Assembly (NCBI RefSeq): GCF_014652875.1
Contig: NZ_BMZQ01000001.1
Coordinates: 1,116,001-1,180,000 of the forward strand
Origin: Tianweitania populi
Lineage (GTDB): Bacteria; Pseudomonadota; Alphaproteobacteria; Rhizobiales; Rhizobiaceae
DNA: 64,000 nucleotides
Direction of reading: 5' to 3'
Shown: piece after piece, positions 7,547 through 18,758 of the stretch
Numbering within the stretch: the stretch's first letter is position 1
How the letters are laid out: the number at the start of each line of letters is the position of its first letter
Translations under genes and position numbers: made by a program
The notes under the pieces: model-generated
Database searches by the model: none
What the model saw: only the letters and a program-made list of their open reading frames with translations
Told to the model about the DNA's origin: nothing

Positions 7547-8962
7547 ATGACAAAATACACACCGCAGCTTCCCGTCGGACGCGCTCCGCTCTACACACGC
7601 CTGGCCGATCAGCTTGAACTCGACATCAACGAAGGTCGCCTCGAAGCCGGCGCCAAGCTCCCGCCGCAGCGCGACCTCGCCTACGAACTCGGCGCCACGG
7701 TTGGCACAATCGGCCGAGCCTACGCCTTGGTGCGCGAACGCGGCCTTGTCAGCGGTGAAGTCGGCCGCGGCACTTATGTGCTTGCTCGCAACACCCCGCA
7801 CGAGAAAAACCTGCCCCATATCGGCATCGTCTTCGAAGGCACGCGGCACCAGGAGCCGTCGGCCACGATCCTGCGCTTCGACAGCACCGCCGCTCCCGAC
7901 GTCGGGCAAAGCGAACCAATTGGTACAATCCTCGCCGACATTGTGCGCGATCACCCCGCCGAACTTGCCAGCTACACCCGCACCTTCCCGTTCCGCTGGC
8001 TCGAAGCCGGCGCGATCTGGCTGTCGCGTGCTGGCCATGAGGTCAATCCCGAGCATGTCGTGCCGACGCTCGGCGCCCATCCCGCCGTACTTTCCGTCAT
8101 CGCCTCGGTCACGGCGCCCGGCGACCACATCGTCTACGAACACGCCACCTATTCGCAGATCGCCCGCAGCGCGGGCCTGATCGGTCGCCGTCCCTGCCTC
8201 GTCGCCTCAGACGAAAACGGCGTCATCCCGCAAGACTTCCAGCGCCTCTGCGCCCAACGCCACCCCAAGCTCGCTTTCCTGATGCCGACGGCGCAGAACC
8301 CGACCGTGCGCATCATGCCCGCCGAGCGGCGCGTTGAGATCGCCGAGATCGCGCGCGCGCACAATGTCTGGCTGGTGGAAGACGACATCTATGGCGCGCT
8401 GTCGAACGACACAGCACCGCTGCTGACCTCACTCGCGCCGGAGCGCACCTTCCTCGTCGGCGGCCTATCCAAATCCGTCGCTGCCGGCATCCGCGGCGGC
8501 TGGCTGGCCTGTCCGCCGCAATATGCCCCGCGCATCCGCGTGGCACACAAGATGCTGACCGGCGGCATGCCCTTTCTTCTGGCCGAGCTTTGCGCTCGGC
8601 TGATCCTGTCCGGCACGGCAGCCGAACTGCGCAAGCGCGTCCTTGGCGAAGTCAATGCGCGGCTCGACATGGCGCGAACCATCCTGGATGGCCTCGAGTT
8701 TTCCAGCGCGCCCAACATCCCGTTTCTGTGGCTGGCCCTGCCCGAACCCTGGCTATCGAGCACCTTCAAGAACGCGGCCGCCGAGCGTGGCGTGCAGATC
8801 GATGATGAAGACGAGTTCAAGCCCGCGCGCACCGAGCAAGTCTTTCACCGCGTACGTCTCGGCATTTCTTCGGTCGCCACGCGCGAGGATGTGCAGCGCG
8901 GCTTGCAGACTATCCGCAGCCTGATCGACGAAGGTCCGGCAGGCTATGACACATTCGGCTGA
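7547..8962 (+). CDS. MocR-type PLP-dependent transcriptional regulator
   Basis: GntR-family winged helix fused to an aminotransferase-fold effector domain. Residues about 10-80 form the HTH (LYTRLADQLELDINEGRLEA, then GAKLPPQRDLAYELG and GLVSGEVGRGTYVL). Residues about 110-470 form the PLP domain, with TLGAHPAVLSVI, LMPTAQNPTVRIM, WLVEDDIYGAL and the PLP lysine in GLSKSVAAGIRGGWL (K309). All cofactor positions look intact. It is divergent from the DUF1127 gene with a palindrome between them. Ligand and regulon are unknown; relatives respond to amines or vitamins such as B6 or taurine. It interrupts the purine cluster, suggesting local insertion relative to the ancestral order. Confidence 0.9.
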   Translation: MTKYTPQLPVGRAPLYTRLADQLELDINEGRLEAGAKLPPQRDLAYELGATVGTIGRAYALVRERGLVSGEVGRGTYVLARNTPHEKNLPHIGIVFEGTRHQEPSATILRFDSTAAPDVGQSEPIGTILADIVRDHPAELASYTRTFPFRWLEAGAIWLSRAGHEVNPEHVVPTLGAHPAVLSVIASVTAPGDHIVYEHATYSQIARSAGLIGRRPCLVASDENGVIPQDFQRLCAQRHPKLAFLMPTAQNPTVRIMPAERRVEIAEIARAHNVWLVEDDIYGALSNDTAPLLTSLAPERTFLVGGLSKSVAAGIRGGWLACPPQYAPRIRVAHKMLTGGMPFLLAELCARLILSGTAAELRKRVLGEVNARLDMARTILDGLEFSSAPNIPFLWLALPEPWLSSTFKNAAAERGVQIDDEDEFKPARTEQVFHRVRLGISSVATREDVQRGLQTIRSLIDEGPAGYDTFG

Positions 8963-8963
8963 C

Positions 8964-8999
8964 AAAGCCGTGCAAACGCGGTGACATGCCGGCTTTTTA
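8964..8999 (+). terminator. Possible terminator after mocR
   Basis: AAAGCCG (8964-8970) pairs with CGGCTTT (8990-8996), followed by a short T run. The 19-base loop makes it only moderately convincing. Confidence 0.4.
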
Positions 9000-9086
9000 T
9001 GGCCTTTCCTGTTCAATCCCAACGCAGTCTGGGCTAAGGACACACGCATCCCCTTTCCTTGCCGTCGCACAAGGCCCCGCTCCCCC

Positions 9087-11308
<2,222 letters not shown>

Positions 11309-11309
<1 letters not shown>

Positions 11310-11409
11310 CATCGGACCAAAAAGTGGAATCCGGTTTTTGGATTGTTCCGATGCTGAATCAACGTATGAGATCGTCCTTAATGCGTCCCGTAGGACGCAT
11401 GGCGATCTA
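11309..11409. repeat. Rhizobiales-type intergenic palindromic element
   Basis: Two nested hairpins fill the purL-bolA gap. The first is GCATCGGA (11309-11316) / TCCGATGC (11347-11354), with an inner CCAAAAA / TTTTTGG pair. The second is ATGCGTCC (11381-11388) / GGACGCAT (11393-11400), enclosed by AGATCG (11369) / CGATCT (11403). The internal AGTGGAATCCGG and the general arrangement resemble dispersed palindromes frequent in Rhizobiales intergenic DNA. It overlaps the purL stop by one base and may also end its transcript. Confidence 0.7.
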
Positions 11410-11422
11410 GAGGGCGACAATC

Positions 11423-11656
11423 ATGGCAATGGACTCACGCGACATCGAAGCCCTGATCCGTCAGGGCATTCCGGACGCCAAAGTCACCATCCGCGATCTC
11501 GCGGGTGATGGCGATCATTATGCCGCGGAGGTCGTTTCGGAGAGCTTCCGGGGCAAGAGCCGTGTGCAGCAGCACCAGATGGTCTACAAGGCGCTCCAGG
11601 GAAACATGGGCGGCGTTCTGCACGCGCTCGCTTTGCAGACCAGCGTTCCCGAATAG
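11423..11656 (+). CDS. bolA: BolA family protein
   Basis: 77-residue BolA-like protein. BolA proteins pair with CGFS glutaredoxins to bind [2Fe-2S] clusters and act in iron regulation or cluster delivery. Diagnostic parts are ALIRQGIPDAKVTIRDL, the Asp-His segment GDGDHYAAEVVSE, and the helix-turn motif SRVQQHQMVYKAL. AGGGCGA precedes ATG 11423. The short form with a VSE core is typical of the BolA2-type partner. It lies 114 bases before the CGFS glutaredoxin gene, the most frequent BolA neighbour. Confidence 0.92.
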   Translation: MAMDSRDIEALIRQGIPDAKVTIRDLAGDGDHYAAEVVSESFRGKSRVQQHQMVYKALQGNMGGVLHALALQTSVPE

Positions 11657-11770
11657 CGGCCATGCACGCTGCGTCACCTCCGCCGATTGCGGAAGGCTGC
11701 AGCCTGCAATAGATAGAGGATATTGCTAATGTCACCGGGCCTTGAACCCGGCAGCCAGAGGATCAGCCAG

Positions 11771-12103
11771 ATGACCGCAATCAGCCAATTCATCGAAAAT
11801 GAAGTCAAGAGCAACGACGTCGTGTTGTTCATGAAGGGCACGCCGGGTTTCCCGCAGTGCGGCTTCTCCGGTCAGGTCGTGCAGATCCTCGATTATCTTG
11901 GCGTCGACTATAAGGGCGTCAACATCCTGACGTCGGACGAACTGCGCCAGGGCGTCAAGGACTATTCGCAGTGGCCGACCATCCCGCAGCTCTACGTCAA
12001 GGGCGAGTTCGTGGGCGGTTGCGACATCATCCGCGAAATGTTCCAGGCCGGCGAGTTGAAGGACTTCTTCGGCGAAAAGGGCATCGCCGCCCGCGCGGCG
12101 TAA
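11771..12103 (+). CDS. grxD: Monothiol CGFS glutaredoxin
   Basis: Grx4/Grx5-type protein that carries a glutathione-ligated [2Fe-2S] cluster. 110 residues beginning [20 protein letters not shown], with [13 protein letters not shown] (active Cys30), the [19 protein letters not shown] cis-Pro/GSH-binding segment and [16 protein letters not shown] 11771 starts at the conserved N-terminus; an upstream in-frame start at 11723 would add 16 non-conserved residues. It pairs with bolA just upstream and is followed by a strong terminator. Confidence 0.96.
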   Translation: MTAISQFIENEVKSNDVVLFMKGTPGFPQCGFSGQVVQILDYLGVDYKGVNILTSDELRQGVKDYSQWPTIPQLYVKGEFVGGCDIIREMFQAGELKDFFGEKGIAARAA

Positions 12104-12167
12104 ACAAGGGCTGCCGCGCGCGCTGCTTAATTTCGCCGAACTGCTGCTTCATAGCCTGAACACGTTG

Positions 12168-12197
12168 GGTGGCCGCTTTCGGCCACCTTGCTTTTTA
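12168..12197 (+). terminator. Rho-independent terminator after grxD
   Basis: GGTGGCC (12168-12174) / GGCCACC (12181-12187) with a 6-base loop, then TTGCTTTTTA. It ends the purL-bolA-grxD direction. Confidence 0.8.
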
Positions 12198-12320
12198 TAG
12201 ATATCGCTTCTTCGCGTCACACATTTCGAGGGCGCGTTCGTTACCACATTGATCCACATGCTTGCGGGGCGCTTCGCCGCTCCGCCAGGCCTGTGGCTTT
12301 TTTTGTTGAATGGATTGGCT

Positions 12321-13595
12321 ATGAACCAGCAGCTCGAGCCCTCGCCCACCGTGGCAAGTGATGGCAAACGGCAGATCGGCCGTACTGAATTCATCGCGCT
12401 GTGTGCCGCGATCATGTCGCTCAACGCGCTCGCCATCGACATCATGCTGCCCGGCCTGCAGGAAATCGGTTCCAGCCTCGGTGTCGCCAGCGAGAATCAC
12501 CGCCAGTTCGTGATTACCGCCTATCTCCTCGGCATGGCTTTCGCGCAGCTGGTATTCGGTCCGCTGTCCGACCGCTTCGGCCGCCGTGTTCCGTTGCTGA
12601 TCGGTGTCGCCACCTATGTGCTGGCAGCAATCGGCGCAGCCTTGTCGCCCAATTTTGAGACCCTGCTCCTCCTGCGCGCCATTCAGGGCGTTGGCGCTGC
12701 TTCCACGCGCGTCATCGCCGTGTCGATCGTACGCGACGTCTTCGGCGGCCGCGCCATGGCGGAAGTCCTGTCGTTGATCTTCATGGTCTTTATGGTCATC
12801 CCGGTGATCGCGCCCTCGATCGGTCAGGCCATCATGCTGTTTGCCGAATGGCACCTGATCTTCGGCTTCATGGCAGCCCTCGGCTTCGTGTTCCTGATCT
12901 GGATCTTCGCCCGCCTGCCGGAAACCCTGCGCCCGGAAGACACCCGTCAGCTCCGCCTATCGGTGCTGGCCGAAGGCTTCCGTATCGTGGTCACCAACCG
13001 CATTTCGCTCTGGTATATGCTGGCCTCGACCTTCGTGTTCGGAGCGCTGTTCGGCTTCATCAACTCCGCGCAACAAATCTATGTCGGCATCTACGGTCTC
13101 GGCGCCTGGTTCCCGATCTTGTTCGCGGCGGTCGCAGCGATGATGTCGCTGTCGTCCTTCACCAACTCGCGTCTAGTCGGCCGCTTCGGCATGCGGCGTC
13201 TCTCACACGGAGCACTGTGCGGCTTCCTGACGGTTGCCGTGGTATGGTTCGCCGTCTCGCTCGCAGGACCGATGCCGCTGTGGCTGTTCGTGCTGTTCTT
13301 CGCCGCCTGCATGTTCCAGTTCGGCCTGCTTGGCTCGAACTTTGGCGCGCTCGCCATGGAGCCGCTCGGCCACGTCGCGGGCATGGCCTCGTCGATCCAG
13401 GGCTTCGTAACGACGCTCGGCGGCGCGCTGCTCGGCGCCTTTATCGGCCAGTCCTTCAACGGCACGGTGCAGCCGCTGATCGCCGGCTTTGCAGTTCTCG
13501 GCTTCGTGTCGCTGATTCTGGTTCTGATCGCGGAGAAGGGAAAGCTCTTCCAGGCCGGAACGAAGCACTTCGATCCGGCGGCCGGCGGGCACTAA
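12321..13595 (+). CDS. Bcr/CflA-type MFS multidrug efflux transporter
   Basis: Proton-driven inner-membrane exporter of the 12-TM DHA1 group. The 424-residue protein has the first helix EFIALCAAIMSLNALAIDIM with the Bcr-type ALAIDIMLPGL signature and MFS motif A after TM2 (GPLSDRFGRRVPL). The drug-antiporter motif region is LLRAIQGVGAASTRVIAVS, followed by evenly spaced hydrophobic segments to residue 410. ATG 12321 is chosen because the preceding in-frame residues are not part of the family. It is convergent with ttcA, 15 bases apart. Substrate unknown; Bcr-type homologues export bicyclomycin, sulfonamides or chloramphenicol. Confidence 0.9.
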   Translation: MNQQLEPSPTVASDGKRQIGRTEFIALCAAIMSLNALAIDIMLPGLQEIGSSLGVASENHRQFVITAYLLGMAFAQLVFGPLSDRFGRRVPLLIGVATYVLAAIGAALSPNFETLLLLRAIQGVGAASTRVIAVSIVRDVFGGRAMAEVLSLIFMVFMVIPVIAPSIGQAIMLFAEWHLIFGFMAALGFVFLIWIFARLPETLRPEDTRQLRLSVLAEGFRIVVTNRISLWYMLASTFVFGALFGFINSAQQIYVGIYGLGAWFPILFAAVAAMMSLSSFTNSRLVGRFGMRRLSHGALCGFLTVAVVWFAVSLAGPMPLWLFVLFFAACMFQFGLLGSNFGALAMEPLGHVAGMASSIQGFVTTLGGALLGAFIGQSFNGTVQPLIAGFAVLGFVSLILVLIAEKGKLFQAGTKHFDPAAGGH

Positions 13596-13610
13596 GCGCG
13601 GTCAGTCAGC

Positions 13611-14471
13611 CTAAGGCTTCGGCATCAGGCTGCTGAAATCAAACAGGTTACGGTCGAGCAGATGGCTCGGCCGGGTATTCGACAGCGCCCGGATCATCGT
13701 GTCCTTGCGCCCCGGCATCCGCGCTTCAACGTCGCTCAGCATCGCCTTCATGGAATTGCGCTGCAGCCCTTCCTGACTGCCGCATAGGTCGCACGGGATG
13801 ATCGGAAACGCCATCGCATCGGCGAGCTTCGTCATGTCGCTTTCCGCGCAATAGCTGAGCGGCCGCAGCACCAGCATGTCGCCTTCATCGTTCAACAGCT
13901 TCGGCGGCATCGCAGCCAGCCGTCCGCCGTGGAACAGGTTGAGGAAGAAGGTCTCGAGGATGTCTTCGCGGTGATGCCCCAGCACCAGCGCCTGACAGCC
14001 TTCTTCCCGCGCCACGCGATACAGATGGCCGCGGCGCAGGCGTGAGCACAGCGAGCAATAAGTGCTCGTTTCCGGCAGCTTATCCGTCACCACCGAATAG
14101 GTGTCCTGATATTCGATCCGGTGCGCAATGCCGTGCCTGGTCAGATAGTCCGGCAGGATGTGCTTGGGAAAGTTCGGCTGGCCCTGATCGAGGTTGCAGG
14201 CGATCAGCTCAACCGGCAGCAGTCCGCGCCACTTCAGGTCGAGCAGCAGCGCCATCAGCCCATACGAATCCTTGCCGCCGGACAGCGCCACCAGCCAGCG
14301 TTGGCCGGGCGTGACCATGGCAAAATCCTCGATCGCCTGGCGAACATTGCGCAGCAAGCGCTTGCGAAGCTTGTTGAATCCCACCGAGCCCGGCACCTCG
14401 CGAAACATCGGATGGCAGGCATCCGCCGGTTCGTCGGTGATGTCGAGCTGTATGGGCGCGTGAATGTTCAT
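13611..14471 (-). CDS. ttcA: tRNA 2-thiocytidine biosynthesis protein TtcA
   Basis: Fe-S dependent ATP pyrophosphatase that thiolates C32 of tRNAs. The 286-residue protein has the PP-loop SGGKDS (residues 64-69), the cluster Cys pair in [27 protein letters not shown], and a second Cys pair in CDLCGSQEG. Length and motifs match the TtcA family. It is transcribed toward the MFS gene. rpsD follows upstream on the same strand, but a terminator separates them. Confidence 0.95.
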   Translation of the reverse strand: MNIHAPIQLDITDEPADACHPMFREVPGSVGFNKLRKRLLRNVRQAIEDFAMVTPGQRWLVALSGGKDSYGLMALLLDLKWRGLLPVELIACNLDQGQPNFPKHILPDYLTRHGIAHRIEYQDTYSVVTDKLPETSTYCSLCSRLRRGHLYRVAREEGCQALVLGHHREDILETFFLNLFHGGRLAAMPPKLLNDEGDMLVLRPLSYCAESDMTKLADAMAFPIIPCDLCGSQEGLQRNSMKAMLSDVEARMPGRKDTMIRALSNTRPSHLLDRNLFDFSSLMPKP

Positions 14472-14525
14472 GGCGGCGTCCTATAGCACGGCCAAAGGAT
14501 TTTGCAGCAACCTGCCTGAGAATAG

Positions 14526-14556
14526 CAAAAAGGCCGCGCATGAAGCACGGCCTTTC
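14526..14556 (-). terminator. Rho-independent terminator after rpsD
   Basis: AAAGGCCG (14529-14536) / CGGCCTTT (14548-14555). On the minus strand the hairpin is followed by a T run, just downstream of the rpsD stop. Confidence 0.8.
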
Positions 14557-14581
14557 CAATTCGTACACCCGAGGGCGTTGA

Positions 14582-15199
14582 TTAGCGCGAGTAGAACTCG
14601 ACCACCAGGTTCGGTTCCATCTGCACGGCGAACGGAACGTCCGACAGGCCAGGAGCGCGCTGGTAGGTTGCAACCATCTTGTTGTGGTCGACGACGATGT
14701 AATCCGGCACGTCGCGCTCAGCGAGCTGAACGGCTTCCAGAACCGTCACCATCTGCTTGGACTTCTCGCGCACTTCGATCACGTCGCCGGCCTTGCAGCG
14801 GTAGGACGAAATGTTGACGCGGATGCCGTTGACGTTGACGTGGCCGTGATTGACGAACTGACGCGCAGCGAAGATCGTCGGAACGAACTTGGCGCGGTAC
14901 ACGATCGCATCCAGACGGGACTCGAGCAGGCCGATCAGGTTCTCCGAGGTATCGCCCTTGCGGCGGTTGGCTTCCTCGTAGGTCTTGCGGAACTGCTTTT
15001 CGCTGATGTCACCATAGTGACCCTTCAGCTTCTGCTTGGCGCGCAGCTGCAGGCCGAAGTCGGAAATCTTGCCCTTGCGGCGCTGGCCGTGCTGGCCTGG
15101 GCCGTATTCACGCTTGTTGAACGGGGACTTCGGGCGGCCCCAGATGTTTTCGCCAAGGCGACGGTCGATCTTATACTTGGCGGATTCGCGCTTGCTCAT
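14582..15199 (-). CDS. rpsD: 30S ribosomal protein S4
   Basis: Primary 16S rRNA-binding protein that nucleates 30S assembly. The 205-residue protein begins [20 protein letters not shown] and carries [20 protein letters not shown], the S4 RNA-binding domain ([17 protein letters not shown], then [15 protein letters not shown]), and the C-terminal VVEFYSR. Complete and typical of alphaproteobacteria. It is monocistronic here with its own terminator. Confidence 0.98.
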   Translation of the reverse strand: MSKRESAKYKIDRRLGENIWGRPKSPFNKREYGPGQHGQRRKGKISDFGLQLRAKQKLKGHYGDISEKQFRKTYEEANRRKGDTSENLIGLLESRLDAIVYRAKFVPTIFAARQFVNHGHVNVNGIRVNISSYRCKAGDVIEVREKSKQMVTVLEAVQLAERDVPDYIVVDHNKMVATYQRAPGLSDVPFAVQMEPNLVVEFYSR

Positions 15200-15338
15200 C
15201 GCATTTCCTCATAATGTTACGAACCCATGCTGATGCAAAGGTTCAAGGAAACGCGCCCTCCTCTGATTGCCTTGCGGCCATCTGACAGGACAAGCCACGC
15301 AGTGCGATGGCGATGTCCACGGGACACGTTAAATGAAA

Positions 15339-15361
15339 CACCGGGCGTGTTCGGCCCGGTG
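15339..15361 (-). terminator. Terminator after the HxlR regulator
   Basis: CACCGGGC (15339-15346) / GCCCGGTG (15354-15361) with a 7-base loop. Read on the minus strand it is followed by TTTCATTT, about 35 bases beyond the hxlR-type stop. Confidence 0.6.
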
Positions 15362-15395
15362 CTGGTGGTGGCATTAGACGGCTCAGCCTGAGAAG

Positions 15396-15812
15396 TCAAC
15401 TTGGCGGTTGCGCATCGAACGATGATCGTGACGCGCGCAACTCGCCCCGGTTCTGCGCCGCCCAGTTGCCGAGTGCGGCCACCGGCACGGCAATCGATTG
15501 CCCCAACTCCGTCAGCGCATATTCCACTTCCGGCGGCGTGGTCGGCTTCACCGTGCGCTGAACCAACCCATCGCGCTCCAGCGAGCGCAGCGTCACAGTC
15601 AACATGCGCTGCGAAATCCCCTCGATCATCCGGCGCAGCGCGTTGAACCGCACCGGCCGTCCTTGCAGGTTGAAGATCACGAGCAGGCTCCACGTATCGC
15701 CCACCCGGTCCAGCACCTCGCGAATCGGGCACCCGCCATCGGCGTCGCGAACAAAGCCGTCATTGGTTTGGAGAAGCGGCACGGACGGCTGCAACGGCGT
15801 CATGGCGGTCAT
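15396..15812 (-). CDS. HxlR-family transcriptional regulator
   Basis: Winged-helix regulator of the HxlR/YodB group, often sensing aldehydes, quinones or disulfide stress. The 138-residue protein has the conserved GGCPIREVLDRVGDTWSLL region with a single Cys (C28), then FNALRRMIEGISQRMLTVTL (recognition helix) and LVQRTVKPTTPPEVEYALTE (wing). AAGGGAA directly upstream supports ATG 15812 over a longer version. It is divergent from an NAD(P)H-binding oxidoreductase, the usual target of such regulators. The lone N-terminal Cys in the position used for redox sensing suggests thiol control, an inference from family members. Confidence 0.9.
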   Translation of the reverse strand: MTAMTPLQPSVPLLQTNDGFVRDADGGCPIREVLDRVGDTWSLLVIFNLQGRPVRFNALRRMIEGISQRMLTVTLRSLERDGLVQRTVKPTTPPEVEYALTELGQSIAVPVAALGNWAAQNRGELRASRSSFDAQPPS

Positions 15813-15878
15813 GCGGTTCCCTTCATGTGCCCTGTGCACGCGAACATGCCTTCTTTCGGCGCCTTTGCCGAAGCGCTA

Positions 15879-15908
15879 TGGAGTTACCATAAATAACCAC
15901 CCACTCCA
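15879..15908. promoter_or_regulatory. Dyad between hxlR-type gene and its oxidoreductase
   Basis: TGGAGT (15879-15884) / ACTCCA (15903-15908) encloses GTTACCATAAATAAC, itself partly symmetrical. The position between divergent starts suits an HxlR operator, but only pattern supports it. Confidence 0.4.
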
Positions 15909-15935
15909 ACATCGCATCACTAAAGGAGCATTCTC

Positions 15936-16574
15936 ATGAAAATCGCCCTGATCGGCGCCACCGGCTTTGTCGGCAAGGAAGTTCTGACCGAAGCCGTGTC
16001 GCGCGGCCACACCGTCACCGCGCTCGTGCGCAACCCCGAAAAGGTCGAAGCCATCGAAGGCGTCACGGCAGCGAAGGTCGATGCCAGCGACGCCGCAGCC
16101 CTCGCCCAGGCGCTGGCCGGCCATGATCTCGTGATTTCCGCCTTCAACGGCGGCTGGGGCGATCCCGACATCTACAACAAGCACCTGAACGGCTCGCGCG
16201 CGATCGCCGCCGGCAGCGAACAGGCCGGCATTCCCTTGATTACGGTCGGCGGCGCCGGCAGCCTTTATGCCCCGGACGGCAGCCAGTTCGTGGACGGCCC
16301 TGATTTCCCGGCCGACTATAAAGCCGGCGCCACGGCCGCGCGCGATTCCTTGAGCGAGCTGAAAGCCGGTTCCTGGGGTAACTGGACCTTCGTGTCGCCC
16401 CCCTTCCACATCGAACCGGGGACACGCCGCGGCATCTACCGCACCAACCTCGACTCACCCGTCACGGACGACGCCGGCGCCTCCACCATCTCCGCCCCCG
16501 ACCTAGCCGTCGCCATCCTCGACGAAGCGGAGATGCCGAAGCATCGCGGACGGCGGTTCACGGTTGGGTATTGA
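15936..16574 (+). CDS. NAD(P)H-binding oxidoreductase (NmrA/SDRa-like)
   Basis: 212-residue atypical short-chain dehydrogenase with Rossmann motif ALIGATGFVGKEV at the N-terminus and DLVISAFNGGWGDP, TVGGAGSLY and ADYKAGATAARDSL further on. YKAG retains the Tyr, but the classical YxxxK is not fully present, as is usual for the NAD(P)H-binding (NmrA-type, YwnB-like) group. It starts 27 bases after a clear dyad and is divergent from an HxlR regulator. By analogy the enzyme detoxifies a quinone or aldehyde. Physiological substrate unknown. Confidence 0.85.
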   Translation: MKIALIGATGFVGKEVLTEAVSRGHTVTALVRNPEKVEAIEGVTAAKVDASDAAALAQALAGHDLVISAFNGGWGDPDIYNKHLNGSRAIAAGSEQAGIPLITVGGAGSLYAPDGSQFVDGPDFPADYKAGATAARDSLSELKAGSWGNWTFVSPPFHIEPGTRRGIYRTNLDSPVTDDAGASTISAPDLAVAILDEAEMPKHRGRRFTVGY

Positions 16575-16659
16575 AGCTGGCGAAGCGATAACTGCCATTC
16601 ACGGTCATCGGCCTTTCGGTTCTCGCAAAAGGGAATTAAGAGGCGCCGTGATCTTTATC

Positions 16660-17562
16660 TCAGCCGTCAGACATCTGCGGCGCCAGAGTTTCCACGGCCC
16701 AGTCGATAAACAGCCGCACGCGAGGAGGCGGCTGTCGCGCACTGGGATGGAGAATGGAGATCGGCGTTCCTGTTGGCGCGAAATCGGCCATGATCTCGAC
16801 AAGCGCTCCCGAAGCGAGATCCTCTGCAAAGCGGTAGCGCGGGGCTTGGACGATTCCCAGCCCAAGCCGCGCGGCCGCTGCGCTTGTATCGGCGGCGCTG
16901 ACAAGCAAAGGCGCGGGCAGCATGACCTCCACGATACTCCCATCGGTCGTGAACTCCAGCGGAAGAGCCTGCCCGGTACGGGATGACATAAAGGCGATCA
17001 TCTCGTGCCCTTCCATGTCATGCGGCGAGGATGGAACGCCATGACTGGCGAGATAGTCCGGGCTGGCACATGTAATCTCTTCGATCACGCCGAGCCGTCG
17101 AGCGATCATGCCGCTGTCGGGCAGTTCGCCAGCACGTATGACACAATCCACACCTTCCCGGATCAAATCCACAAAGCGCTCCCCTTCACCGAGATGGACA
17201 CGGAGGCCAAGATGTCTGGCCAAGAAGGCCGGCAATGCTGGTAACAGCATCGTTCGGGCAAGAGACCCAGCCACATCGACCCGGATCAAGCCCGTGACGG
17301 ATCCCGCCGCATCCCGATCTGCCTCCTCGAGGTCAGCCAATATGGCCGCACACCGTCGGTAATATGCCTCGCCTTCAACTGTTGGCTGAACATGTCGGGT
17401 CGTACGATGGAGCAGTCGAACGCCAAGGCGTTGCTCCAGCTTCTTGATGACCGCAGTCGCGGCAGGTCGCGAAATCTGAAGGTCGGCCGCCGCTCCACCA
17501 AAGCTGCGGCGCTCGACGACTCGGACGAAGAGCTCGAGAGCGGTGAGCCTGTCCATAGCCAT
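16660..17562 (-). CDS. LysR-family transcriptional regulator
   Basis: 300-residue LysR protein. The N-terminal HTH spans MDRLTALELFVRVVERRSFG and KKLEQRLGVRLLHRTTRHV. The effector domain has LRVHLGEGERFVDLIREGVD and AARLGLGIVQAPRY, the pattern of the common CrgA-like subgroup. An in-frame ATG two codons downstream is equally possible as start. It is divergent from an SDR gene across 97 bases, which suggests it controls that gene. ATTGTTTT at 17561 and AAAACAAT at 17640 flank this region symmetrically, but are far apart for one LysR site. Confidence 0.9.
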   Translation of the reverse strand: MAMDRLTALELFVRVVERRSFGGAAADLQISRPAATAVIKKLEQRLGVRLLHRTTRHVQPTVEGEAYYRRCAAILADLEEADRDAAGSVTGLIRVDVAGSLARTMLLPALPAFLARHLGLRVHLGEGERFVDLIREGVDCVIRAGELPDSGMIARRLGVIEEITCASPDYLASHGVPSSPHDMEGHEMIAFMSSRTGQALPLEFTTDGSIVEVMLPAPLLVSAADTSAAAARLGLGIVQAPRYRFAEDLASGALVEIMADFAPTGTPISILHPSARQPPPRVRLFIDWAVETLAPQMSDG

Positions 17563-17659
17563 TGTTTTAGATACCGGAAGAGTGATGTCAGAGGAGACTG
17601 GCTAATCAAACGATAGCAGGAAATTTATATCGGAGACAGAAAACAATTGGAGAAATTTG

Positions 17660-18421
17660 ATGACTGATAAATCCCACATAGCCATCGTTACCGGCAGCAG
17701 CCGTGGAATTGGCAGAGACACTGTTATTCGCCTTGCACAGCATGGCGTGTCATCGATCGTCACCTATCATTCCAGGGTGGACGAGGCTGAAAAGGTCGTT
17801 ACTGCCGTCCGCGAAGAAGGTGCGAACGCCGTTGCCGTGCAGCTAGATGTTAGTCAGCCCGCAACGTTCGATGGTTTCATCGACAGAATGCGCGATGCCC
17901 TGACCGCGATGGGCGCAGAGCGCTTTGACTATCTCGTCAACAACGCCGGAACTTCCTCTACGGCGACCTTGGCGAACGGCACTGAAGCCGAACTGGACAC
18001 GCAGTTTGCCGTCCACTTCAAGGCTCCCTTCCTCCTGACGCAGAAGCTGCTGCCGTTCATCAACGATGGTGGCCGTATCGTGAACATATCTTCCGGCCTC
18101 ACCCGCTTCAGCTTTCCAGGTCGGACCATCTATGGACCGATGAAGGCAGCTGTGGAGGCACTCACGCGATACATGGCGCTTGAGCTTGGCCCTCGCGGCA
18201 TTTCCGTGAACGTTGTGGCGCCCGGCGCGATCGCCACCGATTTCAGCGGAGGCGTCACGCGTGACAATCCGGAAGTGACTAAGGCTATCGCATCGCAAAC
18301 CGCACTTCAGCGTGTCGGCGGTCCGGAAGATGTCGGGCCAGTCATAGCCGCACTACTGACGGGCGATTTCGGCTGGGTCAACGCCCAGCGCATCGAGGTC
18401 GCCGGCGGCTTCCGTATCTGA
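17660..18421 (+). CDS. SDR-family oxidoreductase (classical)
   Basis: 253-residue short-chain dehydrogenase with complete motifs: TGSSRGIG (cofactor), DYLVNNAGTSS, Ser in NISSGLTRFS, catalytic YGPMK and NVVAPGAIATDF. GGAG lies just before ATG 17660; a TTG one codon upstream is also in frame. It is divergent from the LysR gene, its likely regulator. Such enzymes reduce ketones or aldehydes using NADPH; the substrate cannot be inferred. No partner genes follow. Confidence 0.9.
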   Translation: MTDKSHIAIVTGSSRGIGRDTVIRLAQHGVSSIVTYHSRVDEAEKVVTAVREEGANAVAVQLDVSQPATFDGFIDRMRDALTAMGAERFDYLVNNAGTSSTATLANGTEAELDTQFAVHFKAPFLLTQKLLPFINDGGRIVNISSGLTRFSFPGRTIYGPMKAAVEALTRYMALELGPRGISVNVVAPGAIATDFSGGVTRDNPEVTKAIASQTALQRVGGPEDVGPVIAALLTGDFGWVNAQRIEVAGGFRI

Positions 18422-18564
18422 ATGTGCAATTAAAAAGATTGAGAGACAGCTCGGTAGCAAAATCGAGCCGCCTTCGGATGGGCCTCTCGAAGGCATGTCG
18501 CTATCTTCCATAGCAAGGTAGATGAAAGCATGCTGCGCCGGTAATCTTCACAAGCTCCTTCGCT

Positions 18565-18747
18565 TCACCCCTTCTTCTCCGGCAAGCCCTCCTGCTTCGT
18601 CTCCGCCAGCTCCTCCAGCTGCTTCTCACTCATCGACTCCACCATCGACTTCGAAGCGCCCTTCAGGTCCTTCTTCGCGGTCTCACCACGCTTGGCGGAA
18701 AGGGCGGCACCCGCAGCTTTCTGCTGCGCTTTGGATTTGGCAGGCAT
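18565..18747 (-). CDS. DUF3008 small basic protein
   Basis: 60 residues beginning MPAKSKAQQKAAGAALSAKR, the defining start of DUF3008, followed by LKGASKSMVESMSEKQLEEL and a polar KKG end. Members are short, charged and probably disordered, and occur widely in alphaproteobacteria; function unknown. Upstream lie two palindromes (18759-18806) and, further, a near-match to a sigma-EcfG promoter, so stress induction is plausible but unproven. Confidence 0.85.
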   Translation of the reverse strand: MPAKSKAQQKAAGAALSAKRGETAKKDLKGASKSMVESMSEKQLEELAETKQEGLPEKKG

Positions 18748-18758
18748 GATCCGGCACT

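Noticed and set aside
17561-17647. ATTGTTTT / AAAACAAT inverted pair flanking the LysR-SDR gap
   Set aside because: Arms are 71 bases apart and overlap start regions; too far for one LysR site and likely chance.
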